In this document: positions 22,396 through 29,144 of the stretch, piece after piece
How positions within the stretch are numbered: position 1 is the stretch's first letter
How the letters are laid out: the number at the start of each line of letters is the position of its first letter
Source: a virus
Reading direction: 5' to 3' (one strand)
DNA: 47,294 bases
IMG/VR virus record: IMGVR_UViG_3300050821_002777
Span: 1 to 47,294 of that record
The notes under the pieces: model-generated
What the model was told of the DNA's origin: nothing
The model's database searches: none
What the model saw: the letters and a program-made list of their open reading frames with translations, nothing else
Position numbers and translations under genes: made by a program

Positions 22396-22600
22396 GAACT
22401 ATCTGCAGCTTTGGGAACGGGCTGCGGAGCAGGAGATCGGGCTTTGTATAAACGTAGTTCCGGAAGATCAGCAAAAGCTGGTCTTGGCCCTGTACGACTG
22501 CCGGAAGACCTTCGGCGGGTTTGAGGAATTAATGATCTTTCAGCCAAAGCCCGAAGGCACCGTTTTCATCGCGAGAAAGACAGTGGAGCTACCGGAATGA
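22373..22600 (+). CDS. Small hypothetical protein
   Basis: A 75-residue protein, MATKLPPENYLQLWERAAE start, with a good GGAGG ribosome site inside the end of the gene before it. Mixed fold: a helix, ILCINVVP-like strand, a helix (QQKLVLALYDCRK) and strands (ELMIFQPK, TVFIARK). Unknown function. Confidence 0.65.
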   Translation: MATKLPPENYLQLWERAAEQEIGLCINVVPEDQQKLVLALYDCRKTFGGFEELMIFQPKPEGTVFIARKTVELPE

Positions 22601-22609
22601 GGAAGTCAC

Positions 22610-22798
22610 ATGCCCAACCCCGGTAGCGATAAGCCCTTGCGAAAGGTCACACTGAACCTCTACGCCGATGACGTAACCGCTGCGGAGAATTACTACGGCC
22701 GCGGGTGGACCGAGGAACTCCGCAAGCTCTGGCAGGACCATATGCGAAACACGACGGGGTTTCATAAGCTGAGAAAAACCTTGGGAGATTTGCCTTGA
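22610..22798 (+). CDS. Possible ribbon-helix-helix protein
   Basis: A 62-residue protein. RKVTLNLYADDVTAAENYYG then GWTEELRKLWQDHMR resembles a strand followed by two helices, as in MetJ/Arc-type DNA-binding dimers. It may be a small repressor. It ends in a TTGA overlap with the next gene. Confidence 0.55.
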   Translation: MPNPGSDKPLRKVTLNLYADDVTAAENYYGRGWTEELRKLWQDHMRNTTGFHKLRKTLGDLP

Positions 22799-23037
22799 GC
22801 GATACCGACGACCATAACGATATCGATGCCCTTATGGCACTCGATCCGATGGAATACACAAAGATGGACCTCGACCGGATCATCGCCTACCAGCGCAAGC
22901 AGCGGGTGGCGAGGGAAGCCGGGGTCCGGACGAAGAAGCCGAAAGGTGAAGCCCCACCTGCGGTTTCGTTAGAAGCCCTACTCGGGGCGATACCGAAGCC
23001 AGCACCGGGGCCGTCGACGATAAAGAGGAGGTTCTGA
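22795..23037 (+). CDS. Small protein with KRRF tail, TTG start
   Basis: An 80-residue protein, MSDTDDHNDIDALMALDP start. It begins with TTG, GGGAG 7 bases upstream, overlapping the previous stop (TTGA). An acidic N-terminus is followed by a basic helix (DLDRIIAYQRKQRVAREAG) and a Pro-rich end, PGPSTIKRRF. The last residues echo the end of the zinc-ribbon protein at 19095-19466. Unknown function. Confidence 0.62.
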   Translation: MSDTDDHNDIDALMALDPMEYTKMDLDRIIAYQRKQRVAREAGVRTKKPKGEAPPAVSLEALLGAIPKPAPGPSTIKRRF

Positions 23038-23264
23038 TGCCGAAGATAACCGAGTGCCCGAAGTGCGGAGAGGATATCAGCCATACCTATGAAGGCTATG
23101 ACCCATCCGTCGGCATCATGTCTGCGGGATGGTATTGCGAAGCCTGTGACCTGCCAGTTATCGACGACGAGGAGCCATACGACGAGCCCGACTACGATGC
23201 CAAGCCATTCCGAGAGACCTACCTCGAAGCATGGAACGAACATCAAAAGGCCCACCGCCGATGA
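23037..23264 (+). CDS. Zinc-ribbon protein
   Basis: A 75-residue protein with CPKC at 7-10 and CEAC near 34-37, a four-Cys ribbon (MPKITECPKCGED...GWYCEACDLPV). The rest is acidic (IDDEEPYDEPDYD). GAGGAGG precedes the start. It could be an adaptor for nucleic acid or polymerase. It overlaps the nuclease gene by ATGA. Confidence 0.65.
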   Translation: MPKITECPKCGEDISHTYEGYDPSVGIMSAGWYCEACDLPVIDDEEPYDEPDYDAKPFRETYLEAWNEHQKAHRR

Positions 23265-24250
23265 CCGAAATGCCAGCCAGCCCGTTCCTGCCGGGAACGA
23301 AGATACAATACGCTTGGGACTCTACGTCCCTTGGATATCTCAAAACCTGCCCCAGACTTTATCAATACCACATGATCGAAGGCTGGGTGCCGAAGGACGA
23401 ATCGATCCATCTTCGGTTCGGGCAAGAGTACCATGCTGCGATACAGGATTACGAGGGCTATCGCGCCGGGGGAATGACCTTCGCCGACGCGGTTCGGGCC
23501 ACGGTCCAGCAACTCCTGATCCGCATTCGTGATTGGGACCCGGACCCGATGCTAAAGGCATTCGCGAACAAGAACAAAGACCAGCTACTCCACCTCGTCA
23601 TCGCTTATCTCGATGAATACCACGATGACGCTTGCAAGACCCTGATCCTCGACAACGGGTTCCCGGCGGTCGAACTCAGCTTCCGGTTCCAACTCGACTG
23701 GGGGCCGAGCGCAAGCAAGGAGCCAGTTGATAATGACGAAGAGACTATATGGCCTTCGCCTCAACCCTACCTCCTCTGCGGGCATCTTGACCGCGTTGTC
23801 AACTTCGCGGACTCCCTATTCGTCCTTGACCACAAAACCGCAACCAATACCCCCACCGATTACTACTTCGCCCAGTTCTCCCCGAACAATCAAATGACCC
23901 TCTATTCCTTCGCGGGCAAAGTCGTCCTCGATGCACCAATCGCGGGGGTCATTATCGAAGCCGCGCAGGTGACGATCGACAAGCCGATGAAGTTCGAACG
24001 GCGGCCGACTTATCGATCCGACGAAGTCATCGACGAATGGCTGGATGATCTCGAATACCATCTCGCTAACGCCGAAGCCTTCGCGCAGGCAAACTACTGG
24101 CCGATGAACGATACCGCATGCGGGAACTACGGCGGGTGCCGGTTTCGCGAAGTCTGCTCTCGGCCCAAGGCCGTGCGGGAGAAGTTTCTCAAATCTGACT
24201 TTACTCAGCTTCCGGAGGGCGAGCGATGGAATCCACTGAAATCACGATAA
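23261..24250 (+). CDS. Cas4/RecB-like PD-(D/E)XK nuclease with Fe-S Cys
   Basis: A 329-residue nuclease. Visible are His58 in GQEYHAA, Asp177 in GHLDRVV, Asp190-His-Lys192 in FVLDHKTA, and Gln211-x3-Tyr215 in NNQMTLYSF, the RecB/Cas4 signature. Cys30 (KTCPRLY) with Cys287, Cys293 and Cys299 (CGNYGGCRFREVC) form the usual four-Cys iron-sulfur set. Phage members act as 5'-3' or end-processing exonucleases in replication and recombination. Close to the Sak4-like ATPase, it may supply single-stranded DNA for annealing. Confidence 0.88.
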   Translation: MTEMPASPFLPGTKIQYAWDSTSLGYLKTCPRLYQYHMIEGWVPKDESIHLRFGQEYHAAIQDYEGYRAGGMTFADAVRATVQQLLIRIRDWDPDPMLKAFANKNKDQLLHLVIAYLDEYHDDACKTLILDNGFPAVELSFRFQLDWGPSASKEPVDNDEETIWPSPQPYLLCGHLDRVVNFADSLFVLDHKTATNTPTDYYFAQFSPNNQMTLYSFAGKVVLDAPIAGVIIEAAQVTIDKPMKFERRPTYRSDEVIDEWLDDLEYHLANAEAFAQANYWPMNDTACGNYGGCRFREVCSRPKAVREKFLKSDFTQLPEGERWNPLKSR

Positions 24251-24498
24251 GCACCAAATACCACTTCATGCCTTTGGATCAGGCTAGTAAACCAAAAGGT
24301 CATATCGTCTATAACATTCAAAACTCATGGTGGGTGGTGCATCCAGAGAAAGGCTTAGCCTTCTTTGGCAAAGGATATAGCTCGCCACAATGTAACACTA
24401 ACGAATCGATTTCACGCCACCTATGCCCACTCTGGGGCGAAGTGAAATTCATTGAACAAGTGTTCGCGCCATGCAACGTGAGTGATTACTGTGACTGA
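24226..24498 (+). CDS. Small hypothetical protein
   Basis: A 90-residue protein, MESTEITISTKYHFMPLDQ start; GGAGG lies just before. Beta-rich first half (HIVYNIQNSWWVVHPEKGLAFFGKG) and Cys-containing end (HLCPLW, APCNVSDYC). Overlaps the nuclease by 25 bases. Unknown function. Confidence 0.62.
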   Translation: MESTEITISTKYHFMPLDQASKPKGHIVYNIQNSWWVVHPEKGLAFFGKGYSSPQCNTNESISRHLCPLWGEVKFIEQVFAPCNVSDYCD

Positions 24499-24703
24499 CA
24501 AAAAGCAAGTAAGGGCGGTCCTTCCGCTGCTCAAGGCCCGGATCACTGCCCGAACCGAGTCCAGCTTCACCATTTCCTTCGGGGCCGAACACGGTTCGCC
24601 GACTACGATCAAAATCTTCGCCGACACGCGGATGTATGATCTGCGAGACGGGGACCTGCTAACCCTTTACACTGAGGTTCTACTAGCCCCACCACAAGGA
24701 TAA
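24482..24703 (+). CDS. Small hypothetical protein, GTG start
   Basis: A 73-residue protein (MITVTDKKQVRAV...) from GTG 24482; GTG 24491 is an alternative nearer the upstream stop. It is a compact alpha/beta piece (AVLPLLKARITA, SSFTISFG, TIKIFADTRMYDL). No strong ribosome site is seen, so coupling is likely. Unknown function. Confidence 0.55.
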   Translation: MITVTDKKQVRAVLPLLKARITARTESSFTISFGAEHGSPTTIKIFADTRMYDLRDGDLLTLYTEVLLAPPQG

Positions 24704-24707
24704 AGCC

Positions 24708-24959
24708 ATGCCAGCCGAGACTGATAAGAAACTTGACTCGATCAACGCGCTCAAGAACGCCAACAAGCATCTTGCTGATATATTCAACGATCTTGCCAAG
24801 AAAGACCTAACCCTTAAAACATGCGCGGATGATCTCCAACGTGCCGCTGCGCAATGTGGCGATCTGAAGGTCGTGGTCTGGGTTGCTAATACCCAGAAAG
24901 ACGTCAGCCTGAAGCAATACCTCGGCACAATTGCCAACACACTCAACGAGGCCCGGTGA
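24708..24959 (+). CDS. Small helical protein
   Basis: An 83-residue protein, MPAETDKKLDSINALK start, mostly helical (ANKHLADIFNDLAKKDL, TCADDLQRAAAQCGDL, QYLGTIANTLNEA). AAGGA lies before the start. Unknown function. Confidence 0.65.
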   Translation: MPAETDKKLDSINALKNANKHLADIFNDLAKKDLTLKTCADDLQRAAAQCGDLKVVVWVANTQKDVSLKQYLGTIANTLNEAR

Positions 24960-25351
24960 TGAAACCGACCATCTGCATCGACTTCGACGGCGTCATCCAT
25001 TCCTACGAAAAAGGCTGGCAGGAAGGTGTGATCTACGGCACCGTCACCGAAGGCTTCTTCTCATGGGCTTCGGTCATGAAGGACCATTTCACCCTCGTAG
25101 TCTACTCCTCCCGAAGCAAGCAACCAGCCATGCTTGCGGATATGAAAACATGGCTTAGCCATCAATGGTACAAATGGTACCACTTCGGACCGGAACCACT
25201 AAACGCGGTATTGATGGATCATTTCGAATTCGCCTCGCAGAAGCCCTCTGCGTTTATCACGATCGACGATCGGTGTATCTGCTTCGACGGCGATTGGAGC
25301 AAGATCACGCCAAGTGCGATCTATGACTTCAAACCATGGAACAAACGCTGA
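24959..25351 (+). CDS. HAD-like phosphatase
   Basis: A 130-residue protein. CIDFDGVIHSY gives the DxDG motif (Asp8, Asp10), LVVYSSRS the motif II Ser, and ITIDDRCICFDGDW the terminal acidic pair. The size, with a minimal cap, resembles phage HAD proteins such as 3'-phosphatase or nucleotidase types. Substrate cannot be inferred. ATG 24959 (after GTG 24956) overlaps the preceding stop. It is coupled to the Sak4-like gene by TGATG. Confidence 0.8.
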   Translation: MKPTICIDFDGVIHSYEKGWQEGVIYGTVTEGFFSWASVMKDHFTLVVYSSRSKQPAMLADMKTWLSHQWYKWYHFGPEPLNAVLMDHFEFASQKPSAFITIDDRCICFDGDWSKITPSAIYDFKPWNKR

Positions 25352-26208
25352 TGCCATCCATAGCCAACCATCAATCGAACAACTTCACCAAGCTACTTCT
25401 CCTTGGTGACTCAAAGGCAGGCAAGACCACTTCTCTCGCCTCCCTTGTCAACGCCGGATACATGCTTCGTATCCTTGACCTCGACAATCTCCTCGATGGG
25501 CTGAAGGATCGTATCTTTGCCGAATGCGCTGATATGGCAAAGAATGTCGAATTCCGTACCCTTCGGGATAAGTACAAAACCGGCCCACTCGGCCCCATGG
25601 TCGACGGCACGCCTAAGGCCTTTATCGATGCGATGAAGATGCTGGACGATTGGAAATACGACGATATCAACCTCGGCAAGCCCAACGCTTGGGGGCCGGA
25701 TTGTATCCTCGTTCTCGACTCCCTCACCCGGCTCTGCGATGCGGCGTATGCCTACCACGTTGCCCTCGCTGGCCCCAAGGCCGATGGTCGCGCGGTGTTC
25801 TTCGCGGCACAGCGAGCAGTGGAGATGGTCCTTGCAAATCTCACTTCTGAACATTTTGAAACGAACGTCATTGTCATTTGCCATGGCATATACCAAGACC
25901 TACCGGACGGCACGACGAAGATATTCCCCTCAGGGCTTGGTCAGAAACTATCGCCAAAGATTCCATCCTATTTCCCCGTCTACGTTCGTTACAAAAATGT
26001 GGCGGGAAAGCGATCGGTCCAAATCGAGTCCGATGTGATGATCGATCTCGCGATGCCGAAACTCGGGGCTTTCGCCGGGAAATCCCTCCCGATCGAAACT
26101 GGCCTCGCGACGATTTTCGAAACCCTACGTGGCGAATCGAAGCCCAAGACCGACGCTCCGAAACCCACGCCAACGAAGCCCAAGTCGGTCATTCTGAGGA
26201 GAGCTTAA
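25351..26208 (+). CDS. RecA-like ATPase, Sak4-type
   Basis: A 285-residue ATPase. Walker A is GDSKAGKTT at 19-27 (LLLLGDSKAGKTTSL) and Walker B CILVLDSLT near 118-126. The fold, length and place beside a Cas4-like nuclease and a DUF669-like protein fit the Sak4 group, RecA-core proteins that help anneal single strands in phages. The last 30 residues are a Lys/Pro-rich tail. ATG 25351 (TGATG) is preferred; ATG 25336 is possible. Confidence 0.8.
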   Translation: MPSIANHQSNNFTKLLLLGDSKAGKTTSLASLVNAGYMLRILDLDNLLDGLKDRIFAECADMAKNVEFRTLRDKYKTGPLGPMVDGTPKAFIDAMKMLDDWKYDDINLGKPNAWGPDCILVLDSLTRLCDAAYAYHVALAGPKADGRAVFFAAQRAVEMVLANLTSEHFETNVIVICHGIYQDLPDGTTKIFPSGLGQKLSPKIPSYFPVYVRYKNVAGKRSVQIESDVMIDLAMPKLGAFAGKSLPIETGLATIFETLRGESKPKTDAPKPTPTKPKSVILRRA

Positions 26209-26474
26209 TGCCTGAGATGCAAGAAGGCCTGCCCGTTGCAGGCTACCAGCCGCAGACGGGTATGGCGGTACACACCGTCAATCTCAACAAGCGGTTGGAA
26301 GAGCAAGTCCTGCGGCAGTTGGATTCGCTAAAGGTCGATCCTGCTATCGACCAACGCTGGCTCGCCATAGGCCGGACTGCGATCGAAAACGGCTTCATGG
26401 CCGTGAACCGATCCGTGTTCAAGCCGTCGCGGGTGGTTCTGCCGGGTGATGCGGAAGAGGAGAAGCCGCGATGA
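26208..26474 (+). CDS. Acb2-like anti-CBASS cyclic-nucleotide sponge (probable)
   Basis: An 88-residue protein. Two helices, about 23-42 (TVNLNKRLEEQVLRQLDSL) and 47-71 (IDQRWLAIGRTAIENGFMAVNRSVF), with DQRWLAIGRT and GFMAVNR, match my memory of the Acb2/Tad1-hairpin family. Acb2 proteins bind the cyclic di- and trinucleotides made by CBASS defence enzymes and so keep effectors inactive. The start is coupled to the Sak4-like gene by TAATG; the RyR-domain gene follows by ATGA. Ligand choice cannot be read from sequence. Confidence 0.75.
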   Translation: MPEMQEGLPVAGYQPQTGMAVHTVNLNKRLEEQVLRQLDSLKVDPAIDQRWLAIGRTAIENGFMAVNRSVFKPSRVVLPGDAEEEKPR

Positions 26475-26818
26475 ACCATCACTCAATCGCAAAGGTCTGC
26501 CACGAAGCCAATCGAGCTTACTGTGCCACACTTGGTGACCATTCCCAACCATCATGGGAAGACGCCCCAGATTGGCAACGGTCTTCAGCCCTCAACGGGG
26601 TACAGTTCCATATCAGCAATCCCAACGCTGGCGATGCGGCTTCGCATGAAAGCTGGCTCGGTGAAAAGGAAGCTGCTGGCTGGAAGTACGGTCCAGTGAA
26701 GAACCCAGAAACAAAGGAACACCCTTGCTTCGTTCCTTTCGATCAACTTCCGCCGGAACAGCAAGCCAAAGACCGCTTGTTCCGATCGATCGTCCACGCC
26801 ATGGCATCCAATGCCTGA
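26471..26818 (+). CDS. RyR-domain protein
   Basis: A 115-residue protein. IAKVCHEANRAYCATLGD, PSWEDAPDWQRSS, ESWLGEKEAAGWKYG and KEHPCFVPFDQLPPEQQAKDRLF are the standard blocks of the prokaryotic ryanodine-receptor (RyR) domain, found alone in many phages. The domain is thought to bind a small ligand or signal; its phage role is unsettled. It overlaps the Acb2-like gene, which suggests a joint counter-defence or signalling role. Confidence 0.85.
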   Translation: MNHHSIAKVCHEANRAYCATLGDHSQPSWEDAPDWQRSSALNGVQFHISNPNAGDAASHESWLGEKEAAGWKYGPVKNPETKEHPCFVPFDQLPPEQQAKDRLFRSIVHAMASNA

Positions 26819-27014
26819 TGTCACGCTACGAATCAAGAACCTTTCCATTTCCCTTGAAGCGTTATCTCGAATCAATACCGAAGGCTCCGGCAGCCTTTAC
26901 GTTGAAATCGAAACGCTTCTTAGGGAAGCCATTAAAGAAGCCGAAGAGGAGAACAAAAGGCCCCCACCAGTCCGGCCAACTGGAACTGCCAATGATAATG
27001 ACATCCCATTCTAA
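26811..27014 (+). CDS. Small protein with SSB-like C-terminal tip
   Basis: A 67-residue protein, MPDVTLRIKNLSISLEAL start. A strand-helix part of about 45 residues is followed by a Pro-rich linker and the end NDNDIPF, which closely resembles the acidic tip DDDIPF of bacterial SSB. No OB fold is evident, so it is not an SSB itself. It might bind the host proteins that recognise the SSB tip. Overlaps the RyR gene by 8 bases. Confidence 0.7.
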   Translation: MPDVTLRIKNLSISLEALSRINTEGSGSLYVEIETLLREAIKEAEEENKRPPPVRPTGTANDNDIPF

Positions 27015-27024
27015 AGGAACCCCT

Positions 27025-27471
27025 ATGACAAACTTTGCAGACATCCTTGACCAACCCGCTGCTGATGTAAAACCGCCCCCGTTGCTGCCTGCTGGAACCT
27101 ACCACACCGTCATCTCTGGTCTGCCAGAAGCGGGGAAATCCTCGAAGAAGCAAACGGATTTCTTCAAGTTCACCCATCGTATCGTCGCCGCTCTTGACGA
27201 CGTTGACGCGGATGAACTCGCGGAATCCTTTCCCGACGGCATTCAAGGCAAGACCATCGACAACACTCTCTATCTCACCGAGAAGTCGTTGTTCATGCTT
27301 ACCGACATGCTGAAGAACTGCGGCATCGACTTCTCGGATGGCAAGTCCGTCCGTGCAGCGATCGACGAAACGCCGAATGCGGAAGTCGGCGTCGTGATCA
27401 AACACGAACCGTCCGAAGACGGGCAACGAATCTTCGCCAAAGTCGCGCGGACTGTAGCCCTCGGCGAGTAG
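27025..27471 (+). CDS. DUF669-like protein, candidate ssDNA-binding protein
   Basis: A 148-residue protein. MTNFADILDQPAADV, PLLPAGTYHTVISGLPE, GKSSKKQTDFFKFTHRI and a KTIDNTLYLTEKSLFMLTDML block resemble proteins that occupy the single-strand-binding slot beside Sak4-type ATPases in many phages. AAAGGA precedes ATG 27025. A terminator follows at once, which may set the level of this protein above that of the polymerase genes downstream. Confidence 0.7.
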   Translation: MTNFADILDQPAADVKPPPLLPAGTYHTVISGLPEAGKSSKKQTDFFKFTHRIVAALDDVDADELAESFPDGIQGKTIDNTLYLTEKSLFMLTDMLKNCGIDFSDGKSVRAAIDETPNAEVGVVIKHEPSEDGQRIFAKVARTVALGE

Positions 27472-27486
27472 TCTTTCTCCCAGACT

Positions 27487-27516
27487 GGGTGGGGGTAGCG
27501 CCCCACCCGATTTTTT
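27487..27516 (+). terminator. Rho-independent terminator
   Basis: GGGTGGGG (27487-27494) pairs with CCCCACCC (27501-27508) around a 6-base loop, followed by GA and six T. It lies between the DUF669-like gene and the next gene, 14 bases before its start, with no new promoter seen, so the polymerase genes may depend on read-through. Confidence 0.85.
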
Positions 27517-27529
27517 GAAAGGAGTATCC

Positions 27530-27853
27530 ATGCAACGAAACAGAAACATCACTGAAATGCTACAAGCGATTGATACCGATCTCAGCACCGAAGCCGCCCA
27601 GACCCGACTGCCGTTGCTCGAAGAGCGACAAGTGACCCACGGGTCTTTCGAAGACAATGCGATTATATCCCAAGCGCTCAAAGCGTCCTTCCGCTCCTGC
27701 CCCGGTTGGAACAAGCTGAAGGACATTGAGAAAGAATCGATGGATATGATCGCGTTGAAGTTCTCGCGGATTCTTTCCGGCCGGTCCTTGTCCAAGGCGC
27801 ACTGGGAAGACGTCGTGGGGTACGCGAAGCTCGTCGAAGAGAAGTGCTTCTGA
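27530..27853 (+). CDS. DUF6378-like phage protein
   Basis: A 107-residue protein. FEDNAIISQALKASFRSCPGW, KESMDMIALKFSRILSG and AHWEDVVGYAKLVEEKC follow the pattern of a small helical phage family I recall as DUF6378, whose role is unknown. GGAG lies 5 bases before ATG 27530. Coupled to the next gene by TGATG. Confidence 0.72.
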   Translation: MQRNRNITEMLQAIDTDLSTEAAQTRLPLLEERQVTHGSFEDNAIISQALKASFRSCPGWNKLKDIEKESMDMIALKFSRILSGRSLSKAHWEDVVGYAKLVEEKCF

Positions 27854-28047
27854 TGCCTGACGAACCCACAGTCCACGTCGACTCGTCAGAAATCCGTGAG
27901 GGCATTCTCGATTACGAAGTCGAGAATTGTCCTACCTGCAATAGCGAACTAGTCCAAGGCTTTGGCCTTGCTGGCGGTGGGTTCGGAGCCTATGGCATCT
28001 GCCCCAAGTGCGAACGTGTCATCTGGAAATGCTCGGTGGAAGAATGA
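27853..28047 (+). CDS. Zinc-ribbon protein
   Basis: A 64-residue protein with CPTC and CPKC, about 20 residues apart (ENCPTCNSEL, YGICPKCERV), a four-Cys ribbon. The N-terminus is acidic. It overlaps the UDG-exonuclease gene by ATGA. It could be an accessory factor for the replication proteins that follow; this is only positional. Confidence 0.68.
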   Translation: MPDEPTVHVDSSEIREGILDYEVENCPTCNSELVQGFGLAGGGFGAYGICPKCERVIWKCSVEE

Positions 28048-29144
28048 AGCCCGTCTTCCTCCTCGGGGAAGCCCAAGGCGAAGCCGAAGCCAAGATAGGC
28101 CGAGGCTTCGTCGGGACTTCCGGTGCCGAGCTTCTGCGGATGCTTCACGAAGCCGGGGTGATCACCTTCACCTCGGCGGACCGGGATTTCATGTCCCGGT
28201 ACTACCGGACCTACGACCCATGGTGCCTAGACGCAATCTGGGAACTCCATCCCGAAGTCTACCGCACTAACGTCTTCCAACAACACCCACCGAGGAACGA
28301 ACTCAAACACTTCTGCGGACCCCGGGCCACCGGCCTCCCCCATTTCCCAGCCTTGATCAAATCCGGCTACGTGCGAAAGGAATTTGCTCATGAAATGGAC
28401 CGACTTGGAGATGAAATTCTTGCGCAGGACCCTAATATCATTATCGCTCTGGGCAACTCTGCTCTTTGGGCTCTATGCGGTCGGACTGGTGTTACTAAAC
28501 TCCGCGGTACGACTTGTGTTAGCACTCATACTGTTTCTGGCTATAAGCTGCTTGTTACTTACCATCCCGCAGCGGTCTGTAGACAATGGGAACTCAGACC
28601 CACAACCGTAGCGGACCTTTCGAAAATCAATCGCGAGAAGGAGTTTCCAGATGTTAGAAGGCCAGCCTGTGAGATATGGACCGAGCCCGCTCTTGAAGAC
28701 ATCGAAGTATTCATCCGCGACGCTATTGCGCCTTGCGAGATTCTTTCGGTCGACATTGAGACTAGCGGATCGCAGATTACCTGCATTGGCTTCGCACCGA
28801 GATCAGACCTTGCTATTGTTATTCCAATCCATGACTCCCGTGGAAAGAGCGGGAGTTATTGGCCAACTCAAGCGGACGAGCGACGCTGCTGGGAGCTTAT
28901 ACGTTCAGTGCTTGAGGATAAACGGATACGTAAAGTCTTCCAAAACGGGCTCTACGACATTGCCTTTCTGTGGCGTGCATATGGCATCCGGACATTTGGT
29001 GCCCTGCACGACACCATGCTCTTGCACCACGCTTTGCAGCCGGAAAGTCTGAAGGGGCTTGGGTATTTGGGGAGTATCTATACGGATCATGGTCCTTGGA
29101 AAGTTGAGAGAAAAGGGACGGATACAATCAAGAGGGACGAGTGA
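28044..29144 (+). CDS. Uracil-DNA glycosylase fused to first part of a 3'-5' exonuclease
   Basis: A 366-residue protein. Residues 1-195 look like a family 4/5-type uracil-DNA glycosylase: GEAQGEAE at 8-15, GRGFVGTSG at 19-27, RTNVF at 74-78, IIALGNSALWAL and TYHPAAVCR with His174. From about 230 a DEDDy exonuclease begins: Asp237-x-Glu239 (SVDIET) and Asn301-x3-Asp305 (QNGLYD), then LHDTMLLHHA. The third exonuclease motif is missing here and lies at the start of the next gene. Together they would remove uracil and proofread during replication. Confidence 0.82.
   Translation: MKPVFLLGEAQGEAEAKIGRGFVGTSGAELLRMLHEAGVITFTSADRDFMSRYYRTYDPWCLDAIWELHPEVYRTNVFQQHPPRNELKHFCGPRATGLPHFPALIKSGYVRKEFAHEMDRLGDEILAQDPNIIIALGNSALWALCGRTGVTKLRGTTCVSTHTVSGYKLLVTYHPAAVCRQWELRPTTVADLSKINREKEFPDVRRPACEIWTEPALEDIEVFIRDAIAPCEILSVDIETSGSQITCIGFAPRSDLAIVIPIHDSRGKSGSYWPTQADERRCWELIRSVLEDKRIRKVFQNGLYDIAFLWRAYGIRTFGALHDTMLLHHALQPESLKGLGYLGSIYTDHGPWKVERKGTDTIKRDE

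Noticed and set aside
28384-28611. Hydrophobic 75-codon frame inside the UDG-exonuclease gene
   Set aside because: It lies wholly within a well-supported gene in another frame, without a ribosome site; the apparent membrane segments are a frame artefact.
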